Of a stretch of 64,000 nucleotides of DNA, positions 44,211 through 53,026 are shown one piece after another. The stretch is from Ancylobacter sonchi (GTDB lineage Bacteria > Pseudomonadota > Alphaproteobacteria > Rhizobiales > Xanthobacteraceae), in contig NZ_JAHBGF010000019.1 of NCBI RefSeq assembly GCF_018390695.1, positions 62,001 through 126,000 on the forward strand. Direction: 5' to 3'. Made by a program: the position numbers and the translations under genes. Positions within the stretch are counted from its first letter, which is position 1. Each line of letters begins with the position of its first letter. The notes below the pieces were generated by a model. The model was not told the DNA's origin, searched no databases, and saw only the letters and a program-made list of their open reading frames with translations.

Positions 44211-45569
44211 ATGAATCTCTCGACCTTGCTTCAAGCCCGCGCCGCCGCCGGCCGTCCGGTCCGGGCCGGCCTGATCGGCGCCGGCAAATTCGGCTCGATG
44301 GTGCTCGCGCAGGCGCAGCGCATCGAGGGACTGCAGATCGTCGCCGTCGCCGACCTCAATGTCGGCAAGGCGCGGGAATCGCTGGCGCGGGTCGGCTGGC
44401 CGGCGGAACGCTACGCGGCGACCAGCGCCGGCGACGCGGTGAAGACCGGCCGCACCTTCGTCACCGACGACGTGGCGGCGCTGCTGGCCTGCGACGAGAT
44501 CGAATGCGTCATCGAAGCCACCGGCCACCCGATCGCCGGCACCCGCCACGCGCTGGCCGCCATCGACGCCCGCAAGCATGTGGTGATGGTCAATGTCGAG
44601 GCCGACGTCATGGTCGGGCCGATCCTCGCCGAGCGCGCCCGCCGGCAGGGCGTCATCTATTCCATGGCCTATGGCGACCAGCCGGCGCTGATCTGCGAGC
44701 TGGTCGACTGGGCCCGCGCCACCGGCTTCGAGATCACCGCCGCCGGCAAGGGCATGAATTTCGAGCCGCGCTACCGCTATTCCACCCCCGACACCGTCTG
44801 GGGCTTCTTCGGCTGGACCGAGGAGGAGGTGAAGGCCGGCGACTTCAACCCGAAGATGTACAATTCCTTCACCGACGGCACCAAGGCGGCGATCGAGATG
44901 GCGGCGGTCGCCAACGGCACCGGCCTCGACTGCCCCGATGACGGGTTGGCCTTCCCGCCAGCCGGCCTGCACGACCTCGCCAAGGTGTTCCGCCCGGCGG
45001 CGGATGGCGGGCGCATGGCGCGCTCCGGCCTCGTCGACATCGCCGCCAGCCAGGAGCCGGACGGGCGCGAGGTCTACAACAACATCCGCTACGGCGTGTT
45101 CGTCACCTTCAAGGCGCATAACGAATATGCCCGCGCCTGCTTCAAGCAGTACGGCCTCCTGACCGACCCGTCCGGCTGGTACGCCTCGATGTGGCGCCCG
45201 TTCCACATCATCGGGCTGGAGACCTCGGTGAGCGTGCTCTCGGCCTGCCTGCGCGGCGAGCCGACCGGCTGCTCGAAGGAGTTCCGCGGCGACGCGGTCG
45301 CCACCGCCAAGAAGGACATGCAGCCCGGCGAGATGCTGGACGGCGAAGGCGGCTACGCGGTGTGGGCCAACGCCATTCCGGCGACCCGCAGCCTCGACCT
45401 CCGGGCGCTGCCGATCGGCCTCGCCCACAACGTCAAGCTCAAGCGGCCGCTCAAGAAGGACCAGATCGTCTCCTTCGACGATGTCGAGCTGACCGCCGAT
45501 CTCGACGTGGTCCGGCTGCGCCGGGAGATGGAAGACACCTTCCGCCCCGGCACCAGCGTCGCCGCCTGA
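44211..45569 (+). CDS. NAD(P)-binding oxidoreductase with C-terminal SAF domain (homoserine-dehydrogenase-like)
   Basis: 452 aa, GAGGAT before ATG 44211. N-terminal Rossmann domain (RAGLIGAGKFGSMVLAQ, about residue 18), IEATGHPIAGTRHALAAI, then AAGKGMNFEPRYRYSTPDTVWGFFG in the catalytic region. The last 110 residues, from about KKDMQPGEMLDGEGG to LPIGLAHNVKLKRPLKKDQIV, form a SAF-type domain as in sugar-acid dehydratases and antifreeze-like proteins. The family occurs in sugar-acid and tetronate clusters, but its reaction is not settled. It heads the TRAP-transporter operon, so it probably acts on the imported acid. Confidence 0.82.
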   Translation: MNLSTLLQARAAAGRPVRAGLIGAGKFGSMVLAQAQRIEGLQIVAVADLNVGKARESLARVGWPAERYAATSAGDAVKTGRTFVTDDVAALLACDEIECVIEATGHPIAGTRHALAAIDARKHVVMVNVEADVMVGPILAERARRQGVIYSMAYGDQPALICELVDWARATGFEITAAGKGMNFEPRYRYSTPDTVWGFFGWTEEEVKAGDFNPKMYNSFTDGTKAAIEMAAVANGTGLDCPDDGLAFPPAGLHDLAKVFRPAADGGRMARSGLVDIAASQEPDGREVYNNIRYGVFVTFKAHNEYARACFKQYGLLTDPSGWYASMWRPFHIIGLETSVSVLSACLRGEPTGCSKEFRGDAVATAKKDMQPGEMLDGEGGYAVWANAIPATRSLDLRALPIGLAHNVKLKRPLKKDQIVSFDDVELTADLDVVRLRREMEDTFRPGTSVAA

Positions 45570-45578
45570 GGCGCCGGC

Positions 45579-45610
45579 GAGGGCAGGGCGGTTCGCGCCT
45601 CCCTGCCTTC
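45579..45610 (+). terminator. Hairpin after the SAF-domain dehydrogenase gene
   Basis: GAGGGCAGGG (45579-45588) pairs with CCCTGCCTTC (45601-45610), with one G-T wobble and a 12-base loop. It lies 9 bases past the stop and about 40 before the next start. With no T-tract it may attenuate or protect the message rather than end it. Confidence 0.45.
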
Positions 45611-45651
45611 GCACCCCGTCTCCGTAACCTCTGCCTTCCCACAGGACGACC

Positions 45652-45963
45652 ATGACCGCCGCCCCGCACACGCCCTTCGTCGTCATCGCCGAGTTCCGGG
45701 TGAAGCCCGGCGCGCTCGACGCCTTCCTCGCCGCCGCGCAGGATGATGCCCGCCATTCGCTCGCCGACGAGCCGGGCTGCCGACAGTTCGACGTCGTGGT
45801 GCCGGAAGCCGGCGACAGCGTGGTGTTCTACGAGGTCTATGACAGCCGCGCCGCCTTCGACGCGCATCTGGAGACGCCGCATCTCGCCCGGTTCCGGCAG
45901 GCGTTTCCGCCGCTGATCGTCGAGGAACGGCCGGTGCGCTTCGCCGCCCGGCAGCATCCGTGA
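45652..45963 (+). CDS. Antibiotic biosynthesis monooxygenase (ABM)-domain protein
   Basis: 103 aa with AGGA upstream. A single ferredoxin-like ABM module: FVVIAEFRVKPGALDAFLAAAQDDARHSLADEPGCRQFDV, then VVFYEVYDSRAAFDAHLETPHLARF. Related small proteins act as quinol monooxygenases or as isomerases and accessory proteins in sugar-acid catabolism (YgiN/LsrG-like). In this operon a role in handling a reactive carbonyl intermediate is plausible. The next frame (GTG 45960) touches its stop. Confidence 0.82.
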   Translation: MTAAPHTPFVVIAEFRVKPGALDAFLAAAQDDARHSLADEPGCRQFDVVVPEAGDSVVFYEVYDSRAAFDAHLETPHLARFRQAFPPLIVEERPVRFAARQHP

Positions 45964-45986
45964 CGACCGGATCAGGAGACACCGCG

Positions 45987-46907
45987 ATGGCCGATATCCC
46001 TTTGCCCACACCGCTGCGCCGGATCGGCCTCATCGGCACCGGCATCATGGGCGGCCACATGGCGCGACGGCTGGCGCAGGCCGGCTTCGCCGTGCAGGCG
46101 TGGAACCGCACGGCGGCGAAGGCCGAGGGGCTGGTCGCCGATGGCGTCGGCCTCGCCGCCTCCGCCAAGGCGGCGGCCACCGGTGCCGACGCGGTGGTGT
46201 GCATGCTTTCCTCCGGCCCGGTCTGCGACGCCGTGCTCGGTGGGCCGGAAGGGGTGATCGCCGCCATGCGCACCGGCGCGACTTTGGTGGTGATGAGCTC
46301 GATCCCGGTGGAGACCGCCCGCGCCCAGGCCGAGACCTGCGCCCGCCGCGGCCTGCGCTATGTCGATGCGCCGGTGTCCGGCGGCGAGCGCGGCGCCCGC
46401 GAGGGCACGCTCTCCATCATGGCGGGCGGCGAGGCACGCACCATTGCCGATCTCGCGCCGCTGTTCGCGCCGCTCGGGCGCGTCACCCATGTCGGGCCGG
46501 CCGGCTCGGGCGAGCTCGCCAAGCTCGCCAACCAGCTGATCGTCGCCTCGAACATCTGCGCGGTGGCGGAGGCCCTGCTGCTCGCCGAGCGCGGTGGCGC
46601 CGACCCCGAAAAGGTGCGCGAGGCGCTGCTCGGCGGCTTTGCCGACTCGACCGTGCTGCGCCTGCACGGCGAACGCATGGTACGCGGCGACTACGCGCCG
46701 GGCGGCCCGGCCAAGTATCAGGTGAAGGACACCTCGACGGCGCTGCGCTTCGCCCGCTCGCACGGCCTCACTTTGCCGGTCGCCGCCACGGTCGACCTTC
46801 TGTTCCAGAATCTGGTCGAGCACGGCGGCGCCGATCTCGACCACAGCGCCGTGCTCCTCGAGCTGCGGCGCGCCAACCAGCCGGCGGAGGCTTCCGCCGA
46901 CGCCTGA
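45987..46907 (+). CDS. 3-HIBADH-family NAD(P)-dependent dehydrogenase (GarR/LtnD-like)
   Basis: 306 aa. ATG 45987 is preferred over GTG 45960 because AGGAG lies at the right distance before it. Motifs: RIGLIGTGIMGGHMARRL, YVDAPVSGGERGAREGTLSIM and the catalytic-Lys region GSGELAKLANQLIVA. Members include tartronate semialdehyde reductase and L-threonate dehydrogenase, matching a sugar-acid operon. The TRAP transporter genes follow directly, so it probably processes the imported acid or its product. Confidence 0.88.
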   Translation: MADIPLPTPLRRIGLIGTGIMGGHMARRLAQAGFAVQAWNRTAAKAEGLVADGVGLAASAKAAATGADAVVCMLSSGPVCDAVLGGPEGVIAAMRTGATLVVMSSIPVETARAQAETCARRGLRYVDAPVSGGERGAREGTLSIMAGGEARTIADLAPLFAPLGRVTHVGPAGSGELAKLANQLIVASNICAVAEALLLAERGGADPEKVREALLGGFADSTVLRLHGERMVRGDYAPGGPAKYQVKDTSTALRFARSHGLTLPVAATVDLLFQNLVEHGGADLDHSAVLLELRRANQPAEASADA

Positions 46908-46964
46908 CCATGGCAAATAATGCCAGTCAACCGGGACAGAGAATCCCGCTACGGAGGAAACGAC

Positions 46965-47960
46965 ATGAACGCCTTCTCGATCCGCGGCCTCCTGGTCGCT
47001 GCCTCGCTCGCCCTCGCGGTTCCCGCCGGCGCCGAGACGCTCACCCTCTCCACGCCGGATGCCGACACCTCGGAGATCACCCTCGCCGCCAAGCACTTCG
47101 CTGAAGTGGTGAAGCAGAAGACCAATGGCGAACTTGAGATCAAGGTCTTCCCGAACGGTACTCTCTATGGCGGCGACCCCTCGGCCGGGGTGAAGCAGCT
47201 GGCGGGCGGCTCGCTCGACATGCTGCTCAACGCCACCTCGCTCTACGCCACCTTCAACCCGAAATTCACCGCCATCGCGGTGCCCTATCTGTTCGATGGC
47301 ACCGACCAGCTGCGCGCCTATCTCGACAGCGAGCTTGGCGAGGAACTGCGTGGCGACCTGTCGAAGATCGGCATTGTCGGCCTCGATTTGTGGTCGCGCC
47401 CGCTGCGGCAGATCACCAATTCCAAGCGGCCGATCACCTCGCCGGACGATCTGAAGGGCCTGAAGCTGCGGGTGCCGAACAACCCGCTCTGGGTGAAGTT
47501 CTTCGGCGCGATGGGCGCGGCGCCCACCCCGATGGCCTTCGCCGAGGTGTATAATGCGCTCCAGCTCGGCGTGGTGGACGGGCAGGAGAACCCGGTCAAC
47601 GTGCCGGTCAGCGCCCGCCTCTACGAAGTGCAGAAATACCTGACCATCTCCAACCACATCGCCGATGCCTGGGTGCTCGGCATGAATCCGCGCCGCTACC
47701 AGGCGCTGCCGGACAAGTTCAAGACCGCGCTCGCCGAGGCCGCCAAGGAGACCGAGGACTGGAAGGCGAAGGCCGACGCCGCCGACATCGCCGCCTCCAT
47801 CGCCACGCTGGAGAAGAACGGCATGAAGACCAACGAGCTGAGCCCCGAGCAGCGCGCCGGCTTCGTCGCGGTGTCGAAGAGCCTCTACCCGGTGTTCGAG
47901 GCTCTGGTGAAGGACCCGTCCTTCTTCCAGCGCACCACCTCCTTCGCCGGCAAGAGCTGA
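46965..47960 (+). CDS. dctP: TRAP transporter substrate-binding protein, DctP family
   Basis: 331 aa from ATG 46965 with GGAGGAA upstream. Signal peptide (SIRGLLVAASLALAVPAGAE) then mature DctP sequence: LTLSTPDADTSEITLAAKHFAEVVKQKTNGELEIKVFPNGTLYGG, and the substrate-carboxylate signature LKLRVPNNPLWVKFFGAMGAAPTPMAFAEVYNALQLGVVDGQENP with its conserved Arg. It captures an organic acid, probably a sugar acid, in the periplasm. The small and large membrane subunits are encoded next. Confidence 0.93.
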   Translation: MNAFSIRGLLVAASLALAVPAGAETLTLSTPDADTSEITLAAKHFAEVVKQKTNGELEIKVFPNGTLYGGDPSAGVKQLAGGSLDMLLNATSLYATFNPKFTAIAVPYLFDGTDQLRAYLDSELGEELRGDLSKIGIVGLDLWSRPLRQITNSKRPITSPDDLKGLKLRVPNNPLWVKFFGAMGAAPTPMAFAEVYNALQLGVVDGQENPVNVPVSARLYEVQKYLTISNHIADAWVLGMNPRRYQALPDKFKTALAEAAKETEDWKAKADAADIAASIATLEKNGMKTNELSPEQRAGFVAVSKSLYPVFEALVKDPSFFQRTTSFAGKS

Positions 47961-47980
47961 CACGGGCGTGCCGAACCCCG

Positions 47981-48002
47981 GCGGCGGCTCCCGAGCCGCC
48001 GC
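47981..48002 (+). terminator. Intra-operon GC hairpin after the TRAP binding-protein gene
   Basis: GCGGCGGCTC (47981-47990) and GAGCCGCCGC (47993-48002) form perfect 10-base arms with a 2-base centre, 20 bases beyond the dctP stop. Geometry and position mirror the hairpin at 37633-37654. It probably raises binding-protein output relative to the membrane subunits. Confidence 0.6.
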
Positions 48003-48030
48003 TTCCCCCTCGCGGATAGGTGGTGTTCCC

Positions 48031-48639
48031 ATGTCCTCGTCCGACAAATCTTCCCGCGGCTTCTCGCTCGGCCGGCTGGTCGAGGTGGTCGCCGACTACG
48101 CGGCGGGCCTCGCCTGCGGCGGCATCCTGGTGGTGGTGCTGATGCAGGTGATCGGCCGGCTCATCGGCCATCCGCTGCCCTGGACCGAGGAAGCGGTGCG
48201 CTTCCTGTTCATCTGGATGGTGTTCCTCGGCCTCGCCGCCGGCTTCCGCACCGTGGAGAGCGCCCGCGTCGTGGTGTTCCTCGCCATGATGCCGCGCCTG
48301 TCGAAGCACATCGCGGTGCCGATCTATGTCGTGTTCTCGGTCGGCTTCTTCCTGCTGGTCGGCTGGACCGGCATCACCCTGGTCGAGCAGCAGATCATGA
48401 TGAACGAGGAGGCGGCGACGCTGCCGATCCCGATGTGGGTGATCGGCCTCGTCATGCCGGTCTCCTCGGTCATCGCCATCCTCGCCATCGTCGATTCGCT
48501 GCGGCGCCGGCGCGAGCTGATCGCGCTGCCGGAAATGGGCCTGCCGCCGGACGAGATCGTCCATGCCGACATCTCGATGACCGGCGGCCACCACCACGTC
48601 GCCGCCGGCCCCACCGTCACGGGAGCGCACTACCAATGA
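48031..48639 (+). CDS. dctQ: TRAP transporter small membrane subunit, DctQ family
   Basis: 202 aa from ATG 48031. Four hydrophobic helices with the family motif LPWTEEAVRFLFIWMVFLGLAAGFRT in helices 2-3. The C-terminal 35 residues are hydrophilic and His-rich (SMTGGHHHVAAGP). It associates with the DctM subunit in the inner membrane. Its stop overlaps the DctM start as ATGA. Confidence 0.92.
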   Translation: MSSSDKSSRGFSLGRLVEVVADYAAGLACGGILVVVLMQVIGRLIGHPLPWTEEAVRFLFIWMVFLGLAAGFRTVESARVVVFLAMMPRLSKHIAVPIYVVFSVGFFLLVGWTGITLVEQQIMMNEEAATLPIPMWVIGLVMPVSSVIAILAIVDSLRRRRELIALPEMGLPPDEIVHADISMTGGHHHVAAGPTVTGAHYQ

Positions 48640-49919
48640 TGAGCGTCATCCTCTTCGCCCTGTTCTGCGGCCTCAGCGCGCTCGGCGTGCCGCTCGCCAT
48701 CGCCCTCGGCCTCGCCGCGGTGGCCACGCTCCTGATGTTCACGCCGATGCCGCTCGACCTGCTCACCCAGACGATGTTCTCCTCGATGAACTCGTTCCTG
48801 CTGGTGGCGGTGCCGCTGTTCATCCTGGTCGGCGCGGTGATGGAGCGCGGGCGGGTCGCCGAGCGCATCTTCGACTTCGCCGAATCCATGGTCGGCTGGC
48901 TGCCCGGCGGGCTCGGCCATGTGAACGTGCTGTCCTCGGTGATCTTCTCCGGCGTGTCAGGCTCCTCGGTGGCCGACATCGCCTCGGTCGGCGCCATCGA
49001 GATCAAGGCGATGGAGCGGCACGGCTTCCCCAAGGGCTATGCGGTGGGCATGACGCTGTGCACCGCCACGCTGTCCTCGATCATCCCGCCCTCGATCCTG
49101 ATCGTCATCGCCGGCTCGATCGCCAATGTGTCGATCGGCACGCTGCTGGTGGCCGGGCTGGTGCCAGGGCTGTTCATCGCCTTCGCCTTCCTGGTGTTCA
49201 ACCACTTCTATTCGGTGCGCTACGGCTACAATCCGCCCTCGCCGTTCAATTTCCGCATGGTGGTCGTCACCGGGCTGCGCGCCATCCTGCCGATGCTCAC
49301 CCCGCTGATCCTGATCATCGGCATCGCCTCCGGCGTGTTTACGCCCACCGAGGCGGCGGCGATCGCCGTGACCTATGTGCTGGTGCTGGGCGTGCTGGTC
49401 TACCGCACCATCCCGCTCGCCGAGGTGCCGGAGATCCTGGTCTCCACCGCCCGCATCTCCGGCACCATCCTGTTCATCGCCGCCACCTCGCAGATCGCCG
49501 CCTGGGTGTTCACCTATGAGGGGCTGCCGGACAAGCTGACCGCTATCATCGGCGGCATGAGCCTCGGGCCGACCTCCGGCCTGCTGGTGATCTTCGTCTT
49601 CCTGCTGCTCATCGGCATCTTCATGGAGGCGATCCCGGCGATGTTCATCCTGATCCCGGTGCTGATGCCGACGGTGACGGCGCTCGGCATCGACCCGATC
49701 CACTTCCTGATCATCACGGTGATGACGCTGACCCTCGGCCTTGTCACCCCGCCGGTTGGCGTCTGCCTGTTTGCGGCGGCGCAGGTGTCGGGCATGAGCG
49801 TCGACGAGGTGGTGAAGGGCTCGCTGGCGCCGATGACAGTGCTGACGCTGGCGATCTTCGCGCTGGTGCTGTTCCCTGTGCTGACGCTGGGCCCGCTGCA
49901 CCTGCTCGGGCTCTATTGA
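48636..49919 (+). CDS. dctM: TRAP transporter large membrane subunit, DctM family
   Basis: 427 aa from ATG 48636 (ATGA overlap with dctQ). About 12 helices; family motifs ALGVPLAIALGLAAVATLL at the N-terminus, SSVIFSGVSGSSVADIASVGAIEIKAMERHGFPKGYAVGMTLCTATLSSIIPPSI, and VMTLTLGLVTPPVGVCLFAAAQVSGM near the end. It is the sodium- or proton-coupled transport channel. Complete and apparently functional. Confidence 0.94.
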   Translation: MMSVILFALFCGLSALGVPLAIALGLAAVATLLMFTPMPLDLLTQTMFSSMNSFLLVAVPLFILVGAVMERGRVAERIFDFAESMVGWLPGGLGHVNVLSSVIFSGVSGSSVADIASVGAIEIKAMERHGFPKGYAVGMTLCTATLSSIIPPSILIVIAGSIANVSIGTLLVAGLVPGLFIAFAFLVFNHFYSVRYGYNPPSPFNFRMVVVTGLRAILPMLTPLILIIGIASGVFTPTEAAAIAVTYVLVLGVLVYRTIPLAEVPEILVSTARISGTILFIAATSQIAAWVFTYEGLPDKLTAIIGGMSLGPTSGLLVIFVFLLLIGIFMEAIPAMFILIPVLMPTVTALGIDPIHFLIITVMTLTLGLVTPPVGVCLFAAAQVSGMSVDEVVKGSLAPMTVLTLAIFALVLFPVLTLGPLHLLGLY

Positions 49920-49929
49920 GGAGAGGGCC

Positions 49930-50448
49930 ATGGCGGTACCGGACTTCGTGGTGGTGATGGGCGTGGCGGGCGCCGGCAAGAGCACCGTCGCCCAGCAGCT
50001 CGCCGGCGCACTCGGCGCGGCCTTCATCGAGGCCGATGTCCTGCACCCTCCGGAGAATGTCGCCCGCATGCGCCAGGGCATCGGGCTGACCGACGCCATG
50101 CGCTGGCCATGGCTGGAGGCGGTGTGCGCGGCGGCGCGGGCGGAGCCGCGCCGGCCGGTGGTGATCGCCTGCTCGGCGCTGCGGGCCATCTACCGCGACT
50201 TCCTGCGCGAGCGGCTCGCCGGCGTGCGCTTCGTCTATCTGCATGGCCCGCGCGAACTGATCGCCGGGCGGCTGCGCGCCCGGCCCGGCCATTTCGCCGG
50301 CATCACCCTGCTCGACAGCCAGCTGGCGACGCTGGAGCCGCCGCAGCCCGGCGAGGGCGCGGTGGCGGTGTCGCTGACGCTTAGCCCCGAGGCGATGGTC
50401 GCCGAGGCGGTGCGTGGCCTCGGCGCGGCGGAGCGCGTGCCGGGCTGA
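49930..50448 (+). CDS. gntK: Gluconokinase-family sugar-acid kinase
   Basis: 172 aa, GAGGAGAGG before ATG 49930. P-loop GVAGAGKST (about residue 11), then FIEADVLHPPENVARMRQGIGLTDAMRWPWLEAV and the C-terminal motif FAGITLLDSQLATLEPP, all typical of GntK. It phosphorylates gluconate or a related aldonic acid with ATP after import by the TRAP system, the natural entry into Entner-Doudoroff or pentose-phosphate metabolism. The last gene of the operon, it converges with the LysR gene 3 bases away. Confidence 0.9.
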   Translation: MAVPDFVVVMGVAGAGKSTVAQQLAGALGAAFIEADVLHPPENVARMRQGIGLTDAMRWPWLEAVCAAARAEPRRPVVIACSALRAIYRDFLRERLAGVRFVYLHGPRELIAGRLRARPGHFAGITLLDSQLATLEPPQPGEGAVAVSLTLSPEAMVAEAVRGLGAAERVPG

Positions 50449-50451
50449 AGC

Positions 50452-51408
50452 TCAGCCGGCCGGCGCCGGCTTGCGGGCGGCGCGGCGGGCCAGCGCCTCG
50501 CTGGCGGCGCGGGCATTGCGGCGGCGGGCTTCCCAGCCGGCCCGCTCGGCGCGCAGCCAGTCGAGGAACAGCCGCACCTTGCGCTGGCGCAGATGCTCGT
50601 GCGGGCAGACGATCCACTGCGTCACCAGCCGGATCGGCGGCGGCTCGGCCACCGGGCAGATCAGCCGGCCGGTCTCCAGCTCCCGCTCCATCATCAGCGT
50701 GCTTTCCAGCGCGATGCCCATCGCCCCGGCGGCGGCGTCGATCGCCATGTGGCTGCGGTCGAACAGCACCCGCGCCCAGCGCTCCGTCGGCTGCACGCCG
50801 GCAAGCGCGAACCAGCGCGGCCATTGCGCCTGCGACTTCACCGAGTGGATCAGCCGGAAGCGCGGCAGCTCGGCGGCGGTGAGGCTGGCCGCCGGCGCGT
50901 AGTCCGGCGAGCAGGCGGGCAGGAAATCCTCCTCCGCCATGCCCTCGACGAACAGGCCGGGCCAGCGGCCGTCGCCATGGCGGATCTCGACATCGACCAC
51001 CTCGCGCCGGAAGGTCGTCGGCTCGTTGGTGCCGTCGATGCGCACCTCGAGGTCGGGATGGCGGTCGAGAAACGCCCCGAGCCGCGGCAGCAGCCATTTG
51101 TTGGACAGGGTCGGCGTGGCGCGCACGGTCAGCGTCGTCACCGAGCGATAGCCGCGGATCAGGTTGGTGGCCTCGGCGATGCGCTCCACCTCGTCATTGA
51201 TGGAGGCGAAATAGCGCTCGCCGGCCTCGGTGAGCACGACGCGGCGACCGACCTTGCTCATCAGCGTCAGGCCGAGCTGGGTTTCCAGCGCCTGCACCTG
51301 CTGGCTCACCGCCGAGGGAGTGACGGCGAGCTCCTCCGCCGCCTTGGAGATGCTGCCGAGGCGGGCGACGGTGCGGAACACGAAGATGGCGCGGATCGGC
51401 AGCTGCAT
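50452..51408 (-). CDS. LysR-family transcriptional regulator, GcvA-like
   Basis: 318 aa. N-terminal winged helix-turn-helix (residues about 5-64: IRAIFVFRTVARLGSISKAAEELAVTPSAVSQQVQALETQLG), then the effector-binding domain with IDGTNEPTTFRREVVDVEIRHGDGRWPGL and FDRSHMAIDAAAGAMGIAL, as in the GcvA/AmpR subgroup. The C-terminal 40 residues are Arg/Ala-rich. It faces the TRAP operon tail-to-tail and could regulate it from a distance, but no binding site was located and this is inference. Confidence 0.9.
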   Translation of the reverse strand: MQLPIRAIFVFRTVARLGSISKAAEELAVTPSAVSQQVQALETQLGLTLMSKVGRRVVLTEAGERYFASINDEVERIAEATNLIRGYRSVTTLTVRATPTLSNKWLLPRLGAFLDRHPDLEVRIDGTNEPTTFRREVVDVEIRHGDGRWPGLFVEGMAEEDFLPACSPDYAPAASLTAAELPRFRLIHSVKSQAQWPRWFALAGVQPTERWARVLFDRSHMAIDAAAGAMGIALESTLMMERELETGRLICPVAEPPPIRLVTQWIVCPHEHLRQRKVRLFLDWLRAERAGWEARRRNARAASEALARRAARKPAPAG

Positions 51409-51487
51409 CTCTCATGCCCGGTTCGCGGAAGGGAACCGGCATCATAGCGGCCGGCGGCGAGGGCCGGCAATCGGCGCCGCCGCAGCG

Positions 51488-52735
51488 TCAGCCGTAGCGA
51501 CGGCCGGCCTCGATGGCGAGGCCGGTGCCGACCGAGCCGAAGGTGTCGCCCTCGATCACCCGCGCCGCCGGCACGCAGGCGCAGATCGCCGCGCGCACAT
51601 GCGACAGCCGGGTCGAGCCGCCGGTGAGGAACAGCGCGTCGATGGCGTCGGCGGTGAGGCCGGCGTTGGCGAGGCAGGAGCCGACCCGCGCGGCGATGCG
51701 CTCGGCGAGCAGGCCGGTGTGCTGCACGAGATCTGCATGGGCGATGCCCACCGACAGGCCGGCCTCGATGGTGGCGAGGTCGAGCACGGTCTCGCCGGCT
51801 TCCGCCACGCGGATCTTTGCCGTCTCGACGTCGAGGGCGAGGCCGTGGCCGCGCTCGTCCTCCACCGCCCGCGCCAGCCGCGCCACCAGGCCGGGATGCG
51901 CCGCCTCGCGCTCCAGCTCGCGGATCGAGCGGACGGTGCGGCCGTCATAGAGCCGGTTGATGGCCGACCAGGTGGCGAGGTCCTGATAGATCCCCACCGG
52001 CATGGACAGGCCCTTGCGCTTCAGCGGGCTGCCATGGCCGAGCAGCGGCATCACCATGGACAGCGACAGCTGGCGGTCGAAATCGGTGCCGCCGATCCGC
52101 ACGCCCTCATTGGCGAGGATGTCGGAGGAGCGGTCGGCGCGGTCGGCATGGCCGCGGGCGATGCGCACGATGGAGAAGTCCGAGGTGCCGCCGCCGATGT
52201 CGGCGATCAGCGCCAGCTCCTCGCCGGCGACCTGGCGCTCATAGTCGAGGCCGGCGGCGATGGGCTCGAACTGGAAGGAGATCTCGGCAAAGCCGATGCT
52301 GCGGGCGATGTCGCCGAGCGCGTCCTGCGCCCGGGCGTCGCCGGCCGTGTCGCCGTCGACGAAATGCACCGGACGGCCGAGCACCACCTTGTCGAGCGGG
52401 GCGCCGGCGGCTGCCTCGCCGCGCGCCTTCACCTCCTGCAGGAAGGCGCCGATCACCGCGCGGAAGCCGAGCCGCTGGCGGCCGAGCGGCGTGGTCTCGT
52501 CGATCAGCGAGGTGCCGAGCACCGACTTCAGCGAGCGCATCAGCCGGCCCTGCTGGCCCTCGACATAGGCCGCCATGGCGGCGCGGCCGACCAGCGTGTC
52601 GCCGGTGCGGGGAAAGAAGATGGCGCTGGGCAGCGTGTCCGCATCGCCCTCCAGCGGCGCCAGCCGGGGGCCGGTGGAGCCGACGAAGCCGAGCGTGGTG
52701 TTCGAGGTGCCGAAATCGAGGCCGCAGGCGGTCAT
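51488..52735 (-). CDS. Hsp70-like ATPase, YegD family
   Basis: 415 aa. ATG 52735 is chosen: AGGAGGT lies 5 bases before it, too close to the alternative GTG 52741. Actin-fold ATPase motifs CGLDFGTSNTTLGFV (phosphate 1), LIADIGGGTSDFSIVRIA (phosphate 2), ALFLTGGSTRLSHV (adenosine). The Hsp70 peptide-binding domain is absent: at about 415 residues it covers only the nucleotide-binding domain, as in YegD/DnaK-related chaperone-like proteins. The client is unknown. It is divergent from the YdeP-type gene. Confidence 0.9.
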   Translation of the reverse strand: MTACGLDFGTSNTTLGFVGSTGPRLAPLEGDADTLPSAIFFPRTGDTLVGRAAMAAYVEGQQGRLMRSLKSVLGTSLIDETTPLGRQRLGFRAVIGAFLQEVKARGEAAAGAPLDKVVLGRPVHFVDGDTAGDARAQDALGDIARSIGFAEISFQFEPIAAGLDYERQVAGEELALIADIGGGTSDFSIVRIARGHADRADRSSDILANEGVRIGGTDFDRQLSLSMVMPLLGHGSPLKRKGLSMPVGIYQDLATWSAINRLYDGRTVRSIRELEREAAHPGLVARLARAVEDERGHGLALDVETAKIRVAEAGETVLDLATIEAGLSVGIAHADLVQHTGLLAERIAARVGSCLANAGLTADAIDALFLTGGSTRLSHVRAAICACVPAARVIEGDTFGSVGTGLAIEAGRRYG

Positions 52736-52951
52736 GGACACCTCCTAGCAAGATGCGGAACGGGGAAGGGGGCGCTTGCTAGATCACGCGGCGGCGCGGC
52801 GCAAGAGCCATGCCACCTGCGGCAGCGACCGCCGCAGGGCTCGCGCGCTGCGTGCCGTCGTCCGTGAGCCCTCACGGAAGGGATGCCGCAGCGTTGGTGC
52901 GGCGCAGCAATGCTGGCGCTTGTATCTGGAATGCCAGGCTTCGGTTTGCGG

Positions 52952-52978
52952 ATTGATTGATTGAAAAAATCAATCAAT
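52952..52978. promoter_or_regulatory. AT-rich perfect 11-bp hairpin or operator
   Basis: ATTGATTGATT (52952-52962) and AATCAATCAAT (52968-52978) around GAAAA. The repeat sits in the 431-base divergent region between the Hsp70-like and YdeP-type genes, about 190 bp from the latter. Its AT-rich arms contrast sharply with the genome. It could be an operator for a dimeric regulator or a transcribed hairpin. Confidence 0.55.
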
Positions 52979-53026
52979 TTCCTGCGACGCCTCGCCGCAG
53001 CTGCGACAGAGTGCCCGCGACACCTG

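Noticed and set aside
44211-45569. Annotation as true homoserine dehydrogenase
   Set aside because: The C-terminal SAF-type domain and the sugar-acid transport context do not fit threonine biosynthesis.
45972-48047. A 691-codon open frame antisense to the dehydrogenase and dctP genes
   Set aside because: Would overlap three convincing genes; Arg/His/Gly-rich without any recognisable fold.
52952-52978. CRISPR-like or mobile-element terminus
   Set aside because: A single inverted repeat with no array, no target-site duplication and no transposase nearby.
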